A DNA stretch of 64,000 nt from Rhodothalassiaceae bacterium (GTDB lineage: Bacteria > Pseudomonadota > Alphaproteobacteria > Sphingomonadales > Rhodothalassiaceae). Of the stretch, positions 18,982-27,019 are shown piece by piece. The notes beneath the pieces are model-generated. The model was given only the letters and a program-made list of their open reading frames with translations. It did no database searches and was not told the origin of the DNA. The stretch spans positions 1,403,491 to 1,467,490 of the forward strand of contig BPKC01000001.1 in assembly GCA_026004935.1 (NCBI GenBank). Direction: 5' to 3'. A program made the position numbers and the translations under genes. Positions within the stretch are counted from its first letter, which is position 1. Every line of letters starts with the position of its first letter.

Positions 18982-20499
18982 ATGGACGAGGCAAGAACGG
19001 CTCCCGACCCGCTCGCGGCCGTGCCGGCCACGGTGGCCGCCTTCGTGAAGGCCGAAAAGCGCCTGTTCATCGGCGGCCGATGGGTGGAGGCCTCCTCGGG
19101 GCGCGTCTTCGACGTCTTCGACCCGGCGACCGCGCGCGTGATCGCGCAGGTTCCCGAGGCGGGTGCGGAAGATGTCGATCGGGCGGTTCAGGCCGCCCGC
19201 GCGGCGCTGGAGGAGGGCGAATGGTCGCGCCTTGCGCCGGCCGACCGCGAGCGGCTGCTGTGGCGGCTGTCCGATCTTGTCGAGCGGGAGGCGGATGATC
19301 TGGCGGCGCTGGAGGCGCTCGACAACGGCAAGAGCGTGCGCATGGCCCGCATGGTCGATGTCCAGGGCGCGATCGACTATCTGCGCTACATGGCCGGCTG
19401 GGCCACCAAGATCGAGGGGGCGACGCTCACCCCCTCCTTCAAGGGCATCCCGGCTGCGCGGCATGTGGCCTTCACGCTGCGCGAGCCGGTGGGGGTGGTG
19501 GCGGCGATCATCCCGTGGAACTTCCCGCTGCTGATGGCGGTCTGGAAGATCGCCCCGGCGCTGGCCGCCGGCTGCACGGTGGTGCTCAAGCCCGCGGAGG
19601 AAACGCCGCTGTCCGCCCTGCGGCTGGCCGAGCTCTTGGAAGAGGCCGGCTTTCCGGCCGGCAGCGTCAATGTGCTCACCGGCCCGGGCGAGACGACGGG
19701 TGCCGCGCTCGTGCAGCATCCGGGCGTCGACAAGATCGCGTTCACGGGTTCGACCGCCGTCGGCAAGATCATCGGCAAGGCGGCGATGGAGGGCCTCAAA
19801 CGCGTGTCGCTGGAGCTCGGCGGCAAGTCGCCGGTCATGGTGCTGGAGGATGCCGACATCGACATGGCCGCCCGGGGTGCGGCGCAGGCGATCTTCTTCA
19901 ACCACGGCCAGGTGTGCACGGCCGGCTCGCGGGTGCTGGTGGCCGAATCCGCCCATGACGCGCTGGTCGAGCGGCTGTCCGCGATCGCCTCCTCGCTCAC
20001 GCTCGGCTCGGCCTTCGAGGAGGCGGACATGGGCCCGCTCGTCTCGCAGGCGCAGCAGGAGCGGGTGCTGGGCTATGTCGCATCCGCGCGCGAGGAGGGC
20101 GGCGAGATCGCCTGCGGCGGCGGCCCGGTTGACGACCGGGAGGGCTACTTCGTCAAGCCCACCGTGATCGCCCGCGCGCGGCCGGGCATGCGCGTGGTGG
20201 AGGAGGAAATCTTCGGCCCCGTCGTGGCGGTCCAGACCTTCCGCGACGAGGAGGAGATGATCCGGCTTGCGAACGCCACCCCCTACGGCCTTGCCGCCAG
20301 CATCTGGTCCAATGATCTCGGGCGCGTGCATCGCCTGATCCCGCGGATCAAGGCGGGGACCGTGTGGGTGAACGCCCACAATCTGGTGGATCCCGCGCTT
20401 CCCTTCGGCGGCTACAAGCAGTCCGGCCTGGGCCGCGAGCACGGCCGCGAGGCCATCAATCTCTACACGGAGGTGAAAACCGTGTGGATGGTGGTATGA
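18982..20499 (+). CDS. aldehyde dehydrogenase, likely arylacetaldehyde-type
   Basis: A 505-residue NAD(P)-dependent aldehyde dehydrogenase with Asn180 (IPWNFP), general base Glu278 (LELGGKSP) and nucleophile Cys312 (HGQVCTAGSR). The stretch LDNGKSV ... YLRYMAGWATKIEG at 113-145 resembles phenylacetaldehyde dehydrogenases. It lies directly before the amine dehydrogenase genes and overlaps none, 32 bases from the next start. The role inferred is oxidation of the aldehyde released by the amine dehydrogenase, giving an arylacetate. Substrate preference is an inference from context. Confidence 0.92.
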   Translation: MDEARTAPDPLAAVPATVAAFVKAEKRLFIGGRWVEASSGRVFDVFDPATARVIAQVPEAGAEDVDRAVQAARAALEEGEWSRLAPADRERLLWRLSDLVEREADDLAALEALDNGKSVRMARMVDVQGAIDYLRYMAGWATKIEGATLTPSFKGIPAARHVAFTLREPVGVVAAIIPWNFPLLMAVWKIAPALAAGCTVVLKPAEETPLSALRLAELLEEAGFPAGSVNVLTGPGETTGAALVQHPGVDKIAFTGSTAVGKIIGKAAMEGLKRVSLELGGKSPVMVLEDADIDMAARGAAQAIFFNHGQVCTAGSRVLVAESAHDALVERLSAIASSLTLGSAFEEADMGPLVSQAQQERVLGYVASAREEGGEIACGGGPVDDREGYFVKPTVIARARPGMRVVEEEIFGPVVAVQTFRDEEEMIRLANATPYGLAASIWSNDLGRVHRLIPRIKAGTVWVNAHNLVDPALPFGGYKQSGLGREHGREAINLYTEVKTVWMVV

Positions 20500-20531
20500 T
20501 GCGCGGCGCAAGCGCGAGGAGGAGTGTGCCG

Positions 20532-21701
20532 ATGCGCCCGATTCTGCTCTGCCTGCTCGTGGTCGCGGGCCTGGCTTTTTCCGCCTCCTGCCGGGCGCAG
20601 CCGCCGCTGCCGGCCGAGGAGGTCGGCGTGGCGGGGCCCGTCGCCTGGTCGCCGCATCTCCTGTGGGTCAACGACATCGCCTTTCCCGCGATGCCCGACG
20701 GGCGCGCCATGCTGGTGGACGCGGATACCGGCCGCATGCTGGGCATGATCTCCGGCGGCTACGGCCACAACAGCCTGCTGTTCTCGCCGGACGGCCGGCG
20801 CATCTACAACACCGAGACCTATTACGCCCGCGGCACCCGCGGCGCGCGGACCGACGTCATCACCATCTATGATGCCGGCAGCTTCACGCCGCTGTCGGAG
20901 ATCGTGATCCCGCCGAAGCGCTTCCTGTCCATGCCGCTGCTCGCCAACCAGCGGCTCATGGACGACGGGCGGCTTGCCGTCGTCTACAACTTCACGCCGT
21001 CGCAGACGGTGAGCGTGGCGGATGTCCGGGCCGGGCGCATGCTCGCGGAATTCGACACGCCCGGCTGCAGCCTGATCTTCCCGCTCGCCGCGCGCCGCTT
21101 TGCGATGCTGTGCGCCGACGGCGGACTGCTGGACGTGGAGCTCGGCGACGACGGCCGGCCCGTGCTGCAGGAGGCGCGCGCCCCCTTCTTCGACGCCGAC
21201 CGCGACCCGCTGTTCGAGAAGCCCGTGTTCGGCGGCCGGCGCTGGATGTTCCTGTCGTTCTCGGGCGCGGCCTACGCGCTCTCGCTCAAGGACGGCAAGG
21301 CGGCGGGCGAGGCGCTGGGCTGGCGCGTGGCGGCGCCGGATTCCGGCTGGCGGCCCGGCGGCATCCAGCCGCTCGCCTTCCATGCGCCGAGCGGGCGGCT
21401 GTTCGTGCTGATGCATCAAGGCGGGCCCGGCACCCACAAGGATCCGGGCATGGCGGTGCGGGTCTTCGATGCGGCAACCGGCAGGAAGCTTGCCGAATGG
21501 CCGCTTGCCGCGCCTGCGACCAGCATCGCGGTGAGCCCGGATGCGGATGATCCGCTGCTCTATGCGGCGCTCATCGGCGATCCGAACCTGCGCGTCTATT
21601 CGGCGAAGGACGGCAGCCTGCGCCGCACGATCCCGGAGACGGGCATCACGACGACGATCCTCCAGCCCGTGCCGCCACCGGCCGGGGAGGGGGCGCGATG
21701 A
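20532..21701 (+). CDS. aauB: amine dehydrogenase large subunit (MauB/AauB)
   Basis: A 389-residue periplasmic protein with a signal peptide (MRPILLCLLVVAGLAFSA), matching the seven-bladed propeller heavy subunit of methylamine and aromatic amine dehydrogenases. Recognisable segments are SPHLLWVNDI, MLGMISGGYGHN, TYYARGTRGARTDVITIYD and MHQGGPGTHKDPG. It cups the quinone-bearing small subunit encoded three genes on. ATG at 20532 is chosen because GAGGAGGAG lies upstream and the signal peptide begins there. Its stop overlaps the next start (ATGA), as expected of a coupled operon. Confidence 0.92.
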   Translation: MRPILLCLLVVAGLAFSASCRAQPPLPAEEVGVAGPVAWSPHLLWVNDIAFPAMPDGRAMLVDADTGRMLGMISGGYGHNSLLFSPDGRRIYNTETYYARGTRGARTDVITIYDAGSFTPLSEIVIPPKRFLSMPLLANQRLMDDGRLAVVYNFTPSQTVSVADVRAGRMLAEFDTPGCSLIFPLAARRFAMLCADGGLLDVELGDDGRPVLQEARAPFFDADRDPLFEKPVFGGRRWMFLSFSGAAYALSLKDGKAAGEALGWRVAAPDSGWRPGGIQPLAFHAPSGRLFVLMHQGGPGTHKDPGMAVRVFDAATGRKLAEWPLAAPATSIAVSPDADDPLLYAALIGDPNLRVYSAKDGSLRRTIPETGITTTILQPVPPPAGEGAR

Positions 21702-22267
21702 TCGACCCTCTGCTTGCCATCGCCGCCCGCGGCCTGCTCGCCCTGCTGCTGCTCGCGGCGGGCATGGCGAAGCTCAAAGACGGCGCGCGCTTCGATGCGG
21801 CGGCGATCGGCTATCTGCCGGCTCTGGCGGCATGGCCGCGCCTGCGGCTTGTGGCGCGCGGCATGCTGGCGGTTGTCGAGCTCGGGCTGGGAGCGGGGCT
21901 TCTGGCCGCGGCGGTCCCGGGCGCGGCCGGGGCATGGATCGCCGCCTGCGGGCTCGGCGCGGCGGCGCTCATCCTCTTATACGGCGGGCTGATCGCGGCG
22001 GCGCTGATGGCCGGCCGGCGCGGCTTCGACTGCGGCTGCGGCGGCTTCGCGGGCAGGCGCCAGCCGGTGGGATGGCCGCTCGTGCTGCGCAACCTCCTGC
22101 TGGCCGCGATTGCCGTCGTGGGTACCCTGCCCGCCACGGCCCGTCCGCTGGGGGTGTTCGACCTTGCAAGCGCCCTGGGGGCGGTATCGGCATCCGCCTT
22201 CCTCTATGCGGCGGCCGAGACGGTGCTCGCCCTGCCGCGGCCGGTGCGCGCGCGGGAGGCGGTGTGA
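21698..22267 (+). CDS. aauE: MauE-type membrane maturation protein
   Basis: A 189-residue integral membrane protein with four to five hydrophobic segments, of the MauE/DoxX-like family. In mau and aau operons MauE is needed, with MauD, to form the many disulfides of the small subunit. A DCGCGG cysteine cluster lies at about 110-115 between membrane segments and could be a redox site. Start and stop overlap both neighbours by an ATGA or TGATG arrangement. Confidence 0.9.
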   Translation: MIDPLLAIAARGLLALLLLAAGMAKLKDGARFDAAAIGYLPALAAWPRLRLVARGMLAVVELGLGAGLLAAAVPGAAGAWIAACGLGAAALILLYGGLIAAALMAGRRGFDCGCGGFAGRRQPVGWPLVLRNLLLAAIAVVGTLPATARPLGVFDLASALGAVSASAFLYAAAETVLALPRPVRAREAV

Positions 22268-22926
22268 TGACGCTGATCGATGCGCTGCTGTGGTCGCAGG
22301 TGCTGCTGTGGGTCGTCGTGGTCGCGATGGCCTTTCTGCTGTTCGCCCTGATGCGCCAGATCGGAGCCCTGCATGACCGGGTGGCGCCGGTCGGCGCGCT
22401 GACGCTTGCGGGCGGGCTGAAGCCCGGCGAGGCGATCCCGGCCATGGTCGTGCACGACCTCTTCGGCGAGCCGGTCCCGGTCTCCGGCACGAGCCCGGAC
22501 GGGCGCGCGCGGCTGCTCGTGTTCACGGCGCCCAACTGTCCAGTCTGCCGGGAGCTCAAGGAGACGCTGGCCGTGATCGCACGGCAGGAGCGCCGCTGGC
22601 TGGCCGTGATCCAGGTGAGCGACGGGGACCCGGCCGAGCACCGCGCCGCGGCCGAGGAGGCGCGCGCGGCCGGCATGCGCTACGTGCTGTCGCGGAACCT
22701 GGGGGTGCTGCTGGAGGTTTCGCGGCTGCCGACTGCCGCGCTCGTCGACGAGAAGGGCGTGCTGATCGCCAAGGGGCTCGTCAATTCGCGCGAGCATCTC
22801 GAAAGCCTGTTCGAGGCGCGCCGGCAGGGCCATGCGAGCCTCCAGGATTTTCTGAAGGGCCGGAGGCCCGACGGGTCGCCCTCGGCGATGACGCAGGACG
22901 GGGAAAGAGAGCGTCACCATGCTTGA
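22267..22926 (+). CDS. aauD: MauD-type thioredoxin-like disulfide protein
   Basis: A 219-residue protein with an N-terminal membrane anchor (about 8-29) and a periplasmic thioredoxin-like domain carrying CPVC at 91-94, the MauD motif. It is believed to shuffle or form disulfides in the amine dehydrogenase small subunit. The C-terminal tail (RRPDGSPSAMTQDGERERHH) is polar. It overlaps aauE by one base and its end overlaps the start of the small subunit gene. Confidence 0.93.
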   Translation: MTLIDALLWSQVLLWVVVVAMAFLLFALMRQIGALHDRVAPVGALTLAGGLKPGEAIPAMVVHDLFGEPVPVSGTSPDGRARLLVFTAPNCPVCRELKETLAVIARQERRWLAVIQVSDGDPAEHRAAAEEARAAGMRYVLSRNLGVLLEVSRLPTAALVDEKGVLIAKGLVNSREHLESLFEARRQGHASLQDFLKGRRPDGSPSAMTQDGERERHHA

Positions 22927-23455
22927 ACGCAAGCTCGATGCCTGGATGGAGCGCCGCGCCCGGCGGCTCTATCGCCGGACCTCCCGGCGCAGCGCACTCG
23001 CGCGGCTGGGGGCCTGGCTTGTCGGCGGGGCGGTGCTGCCGCTGCTGCCGGTCGCGCGCGGCGCGGCGCAGGAGGGCGGTCACGGCGCGGCGACGGGGGC
23101 CGTGCAGGCGGATGATCCCACCGCCTGCAATTACTGGCGCTATTGCGCGATCGACGGATTCCTGTGCGCCTGCTGCGGAGGCTCCGCCAGCCAGTGCCCG
23201 CCGGGCACCGAGCCCTCGCCGATCACCTGGATCGGCACCTGCCTCAATCCCGAGGACGGCCGGCACTACGTGATCTCCTACAACGACTGCTGCGGAAAGA
23301 CGAGCTGCGGCCGGTGCTTCTGCAACCGCAACGAGGGCGACAAGCCGGTCTACGTCCCCTTCCAGTCCAACGACATCAACTGGTGCCTCGGCACCCAGGT
23401 GGGCGAGGTCTACCACTGTTCGACCGCCGTGGTGATCGGTGTCGCGGAGTCATGA
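22919..23455 (+). CDS. aauA: amine dehydrogenase small subunit with TTQ cofactor (AauA/MauA)
   Basis: A 178-residue quinoprotein subunit. A twin-arginine-type leader (RRTSRRSALARLGAWLVGGA, 19-38) exports it folded. Trp104 and Trp155 line up with the two tryptophans that are cross-linked into tryptophan tryptophylquinone, and Asp123 with the catalytic base. Cysteines at 70, 76, 83, 85, 93, 108, 124, 125, 133, 135, 156 and 167 match the six disulfides. The segments FLCACCGGS and SPITWIGTC resemble aromatic amine dehydrogenase rather than methylamine dehydrogenase. The residue after Cys167 is Ser168 where the family has a conserved active-site Thr. Oxidises primary amines to aldehyde and ammonia in the periplasm. 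Confidence 0.95.
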   Translation: MLERKLDAWMERRARRLYRRTSRRSALARLGAWLVGGAVLPLLPVARGAAQEGGHGAATGAVQADDPTACNYWRYCAIDGFLCACCGGSASQCPPGTEPSPITWIGTCLNPEDGRHYVISYNDCCGKTSCGRCFCNRNEGDKPVYVPFQSNDINWCLGTQVGEVYHCSTAVVIGVAES

Positions 23456-23916
23456 GGAAGGCGTGGCGGCGGGCGGTGAATTTGCGGAGCTTTGCGGCTG
23501 TCATGGTCGCGGGGCTCGGGCTTGCGGCCGGCGCGGGGCGGGCGGATCCCGCCCTCGACTATGTGTTGAACTGTCAGGGCTGCCATCTGCCGGACGGCCG
23601 CGGCGCGCCGGGCAGGGTGCCGCCTCTCAAGGATCATGTGGCGCGCTTTCTCGCGCTGCCCGAAGGCCGCGCCTTCCTGATCCAGGTGCCGGGTGTGGCG
23701 CGGTCGGCGCTGTCGGATGAGCGGATCGCGGCGCTGATGAACTGGCTGGTCGCGCGTTTCGATCCGGAGCATCTGCCCGCCGACTTCCGGCCCTATACGG
23801 CCGGGGAGGTGGCGGCCCTGCGCGCGAATCCGCGCGCGCAGGTGTCGGCCCGGCGCGCCGAGCTTCTCGCCCGCATCGCCGCGATCGAGGGCGCGGCGGG
23901 CGACGGACGGGACTAG
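23452..23916 (+). CDS. periplasmic monoheme cytochrome c
   Basis: A 154-residue protein with a signal peptide and a single CQGCH heme site at 41-45 right after the presumed cleavage site. It overlaps the small-subunit gene by ATGA. A small c-type cytochrome gene also follows aauA in the Alcaligenes aromatic amine dehydrogenase cluster, and an electron-acceptor or cofactor-maturation role is likely. The distal ligand is not obvious; Met in ALMNWL at about 99 is a candidate. No copper protein (azurin or amicyanin) gene is found here. Confidence 0.88.
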   Translation: MRKAWRRAVNLRSFAAVMVAGLGLAAGAGRADPALDYVLNCQGCHLPDGRGAPGRVPPLKDHVARFLALPEGRAFLIQVPGVARSALSDERIAALMNWLVARFDPEHLPADFRPYTAGEVAALRANPRAQVSARRAELLARIAAIEGAAGDGRD

Positions 23917-23987
23917 GCGGGCGCGCCGCGGGGCCTTCAACCCGGGTCCGCGGGCGCGCCGCAAGGCGTAAGCAGGAGAGGTGAGCG

Positions 23988-24944
23988 ATGGCGAAGGCGT
24001 TCGCAAGTCAGGCGGATCTGGAGGACAAGCAGGTCACCTTTGCGCGGCTGTCGGACCATGCCTGGGCCTATACGGCCGAGGGCGATCCGAACACGGGCGT
24101 CATCATCACGGACGACGGCGTGATGGTGATCGACACCCAGGCCACCCCCGCCATGGCCCGGGACGTGATCGCGCGGATCCGGGAGGTCACGGATGCGCCG
24201 ATCAGATATGTGGTGCTCTCGCACTATCACGCGGTGCGCGTGCTGGGGGCCTCGGCCTACGGCGCCCATGACATCATCGCAAGCCGCGGCACCTACGAGC
24301 TCATCGTCGAGCGCGGCGAGGCCGACTTCAAGTCGGAAGCCGGGCGCTTTCCGCGGCTGTTCCGGGGCATCGACACGATTCCTGGTCTCACCTGGCCGAC
24401 GATCGTCTTCGAGGAGAAGCTGACCGTCTTCATGGGCGGGCTGGAGATCCAGATCCTGCACCTGGGCCGCGGCCACACGAAGGGCGACACGGTCGTCTGG
24501 CTGCCGGCCGAAGGTGTGCTGTTCTCGGGCGATCTCGTCGAATTCGGCGCAACCCCGTACACGGGCGACGCCTATCTCAGGGACTGGCCGGCGACGCTGG
24601 ACCGCATCGCGGCATTGCAGCCGAAGGCGCTGGTGCCGGGGCGCGGGGATGCGCTGACCCGGCCGGAGGACATCGCCAAGGCGCTCTCGGGCACGAAGGC
24701 CTTCATCACGGACCTTTACGAGAGCGTGGCGGCTGGCCGGGCGGCGGGCAAGTCGCTGAAGGAAATCTATCGGGAGACCTACGACCGGCTCGCGCCGAAA
24801 TACGGCCGGTGGGTGATCTTCGACCACTGCATGCCCTTCGACGTCGCCCGCGCCTATGACGAGGCCGGCGGAAAGACCGATCCCGAGATCTGGACCGCCG
24901 AGCGCGACCGCGAGATGTGGGCGGCCCTCGAAGGCGAGACCTGA
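23988..24944 (+). CDS. metallo-beta-lactamase-fold protein with altered metal ligands
   Basis: A 318-residue protein with the metallo-beta-lactamase layout: an NTGVIITDDGVMVIDTQ strand pair at 35-51, LSHYHAVRVLGAS at 78-90, GRGHTKGD at 161-167 and LFSGDLV at 178-184. His79, His81, His163 and Asp182 are kept, but the usual Asp and His that complete HxHxDH are Val83 and Arg84, and the late PGHG is PGRG (Arg219). It may bind one metal ion or none. It follows the amine dehydrogenase genes and precedes the flavin monooxygenase, which suggests a shared pathway; the reaction is unknown. Confidence 0.88.
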   Translation: MAKAFASQADLEDKQVTFARLSDHAWAYTAEGDPNTGVIITDDGVMVIDTQATPAMARDVIARIREVTDAPIRYVVLSHYHAVRVLGASAYGAHDIIASRGTYELIVERGEADFKSEAGRFPRLFRGIDTIPGLTWPTIVFEEKLTVFMGGLEIQILHLGRGHTKGDTVVWLPAEGVLFSGDLVEFGATPYTGDAYLRDWPATLDRIAALQPKALVPGRGDALTRPEDIAKALSGTKAFITDLYESVAAGRAAGKSLKEIYRETYDRLAPKYGRWVIFDHCMPFDVARAYDEAGGKTDPEIWTAERDREMWAALEGET

Positions 24945-25062
24945 ACGTGGCAGGATGACGTTTGGGGCCGGCCGTCCGCCACCACCGAGAACATGACCCG
25001 GCGGCCGGCCCGGCGGAGAGGAGAGATCCCCTGTTCCCGCGTAACGAGGCAGGGGAGAGGGA

Positions 25063-26745
25063 ATGATGACGAAACGCGCCAGACGGACCTTCGCTTTCGC
25101 ACCGCCGCCGGAGCTGAAGACCGGCGAGGGTGCGGCACCGATCGTGGTGGTCGGCGCCGGGCCGGTGGGCCTGTCGGCCGCGCTCGATCTGGGGCTCAAG
25201 GGCCACCGGGTCGTCGTGCTCGACAAGGACAACATCGTCTCCGACGGCTCGCGCGCCATCTGCGTCGCCAAGCGCACGCTCGAGATCAGCGACCGCCTCG
25301 GCATCGGGGACCGGCTGCTGGACAAGGGGGTGAAGTGGAACGTCGGCCGCGTCTTCTTCCGGGACGAGGAGGTCACCAGCTTCAACCTCCTGCCGATCCC
25401 GGGGCAGAAGTTTCCGGCCTTCATCAACATCCAGCAGTACTACTGGGAGGAATATCTGATCGACCGGCTGGCCGGGGTGGACACGGTCGAGCTGCGCTGG
25501 CTGTCGAAGGTCACGGCCCTCGAGCAGGAGGCGGACAGCGTGCGGCTGACGGTCGAGACGCCGGAGGGAAGCTATCGCCTCCATGCCGACTGGGTGATCG
25601 CCGCCGACGGCGCCCACAGCACGCTGCGCCGGCTCATGGGGCTCGAATTCAAGGGACGGGTGTTCGAGGACAACTTCCTCATCGCCGACGTCCGCTTCAA
25701 ACATGAGCACCCGGACGAGCGCTGGTTCTGGTTCGACCCGCCCTTCAATCCCGGCAAATCCGCCCTCATGCACAAGCAGCCGGACGACGTCTGGCGGCTC
25801 GACTTCCAGCTCGGCTGGGACATCGACCGCGAGGCGGCGGTGAAACCCGAGAACGTGACGCCCTATGTGCGCGGCATGCTGGGCGAGGACGTGGCCTTCG
25901 AATACGAGTGGATCTCGATATACACCTTCCAGTGCCGGCGGCTCGAACGCTTCCTGCATGACCGCGTGATCTTTGCGGGCGACGCCGCGCATCTCGTCTC
26001 GCCCTTCGGTGCGCGCGGGGCGAACTCCGGCGTGCAGGACGCGGACAATCTGGCCTGGAAGCTGGATCTGGTGATCCGCGGGCTCGCCCCCGCATCGCTG
26101 CTGGAGAGCTACGATTTCGAGCGCACCCAGGCGGCGGACGAGAACATCCTGAACTCCACGCGCTCCACCGAGTTCATCACGCCGAAGTCGCCCCAGAGCC
26201 GCGCGTTCCGTGATGCCGTGCTGGAGCTTTCGCGTCATGTGGAGGGCATCCGGCCCTTCATCAACTCCGGCAGGCTTTCGGTGCCGAAGATCTACGAGGA
26301 TTCCCCGCTCAGCACGCCGGACCGTCCGGGCGAGTTCCGCACCGGCCCGGTGCCCGGCAGCCCGGCCGTCGATGCGCCCGTGGGGCTGGCGGATGGCGGC
26401 GAGGGCTGGCTGCTGGACCGGCTCGGCGGGCGCTTCCAGCTTTTCGTCTTCGCGTCCTCGGCGGCGATGGCGCGCAGCATGGAGCAGGCGCTCCGGCCTC
26501 TGATCGAGGGAACCCCTCAACTTGAGCCGCTGTTCGTGCTGCCGCCGGGGATCACGCCGGAAGGGGTGCGCAGCCCGGCGGTCGCCGACGTCCAGGGCCT
26601 CGTCCAGGAGCGCTATGCGGGGCGGGCCGGCACCGTCCATCTGCTGCGGCCGGACCAGCATGTGGCCATGCGGCGCCGGCATCTGGAGCCGGCCGAGATC
26701 GCGGCCGCTCTCGCGCGCGCCTGCGGGCGCGCCGCGCCGGCGTGA
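25063..26745 (+). CDS. class A FAD-dependent aromatic monooxygenase
   Basis: A 560-residue flavoprotein hydroxylase of the PheA/TfdB/MhpA type. VVVGAGPVGLSAA at 28-40 binds ADP of FAD, ADGAHS at 181-186 is the DG motif and FAGDAAHLVSPFGARGAN at 304-321 the GD motif with ribityl contacts. The C-terminal 130 residues form a thioredoxin-like domain typical of the family. Such enzymes add oxygen to phenolic rings with NAD(P)H. The neighbouring small DUF2783 gene is a recurrent partner of these flavoproteins. A hydroxylated arylacetate or similar is a plausible substrate; this is inferred from context only. Confidence 0.9.
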   Translation: MMTKRARRTFAFAPPPELKTGEGAAPIVVVGAGPVGLSAALDLGLKGHRVVVLDKDNIVSDGSRAICVAKRTLEISDRLGIGDRLLDKGVKWNVGRVFFRDEEVTSFNLLPIPGQKFPAFINIQQYYWEEYLIDRLAGVDTVELRWLSKVTALEQEADSVRLTVETPEGSYRLHADWVIAADGAHSTLRRLMGLEFKGRVFEDNFLIADVRFKHEHPDERWFWFDPPFNPGKSALMHKQPDDVWRLDFQLGWDIDREAAVKPENVTPYVRGMLGEDVAFEYEWISIYTFQCRRLERFLHDRVIFAGDAAHLVSPFGARGANSGVQDADNLAWKLDLVIRGLAPASLLESYDFERTQAADENILNSTRSTEFITPKSPQSRAFRDAVLELSRHVEGIRPFINSGRLSVPKIYEDSPLSTPDRPGEFRTGPVPGSPAVDAPVGLADGGEGWLLDRLGGRFQLFVFASSAAMARSMEQALRPLIEGTPQLEPLFVLPPGITPEGVRSPAVADVQGLVQERYAGRAGTVHLLRPDQHVAMRRRHLEPAEIAAALARACGRAAPA

Positions 26746-26773
26746 TCGGGCGAGGGATCCGAGGAGAACCGCC

Positions 26774-26986
26774 ATGGCGAAGCTGATGACGGAGGCGCGC
26801 ATCGCGGATCCCGACGGGATCTACGAGGCGCTGGTGGCGATGCACGAGGGGCGCGGCCTTGAGGAGAGCCTGAAGCTGCAGGCGAAGCTCATTCTGCTGC
26901 TCGCCAACCACATTGGTGACGACGAGGTGGTGCGCGAGGCGATCGCGCTGGCAGCCGCCGCCCGCAGCCCCGCGGGCCATGGCTGA
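26774..26986 (+). CDS. DUF2783 family small protein
   Basis: A 70-residue helical protein starting after a GAGGAGAACC site, 28 bases from the monooxygenase stop. Segments DGIYEALVAMHEGR and LQAKLILLLANHIGD match my recollection of DUF2783, a family that occurs beside FAD monooxygenases. It may be an assembly or regulatory subunit. Function unknown. Confidence 0.8.
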   Translation: MAKLMTEARIADPDGIYEALVAMHEGRGLEESLKLQAKLILLLANHIGDDEVVREAIALAAAARSPAGHG

Positions 26987-27019
26987 GCGCGCGCACCGGC
27001 TGCCGCGGGCGACCCGCGC

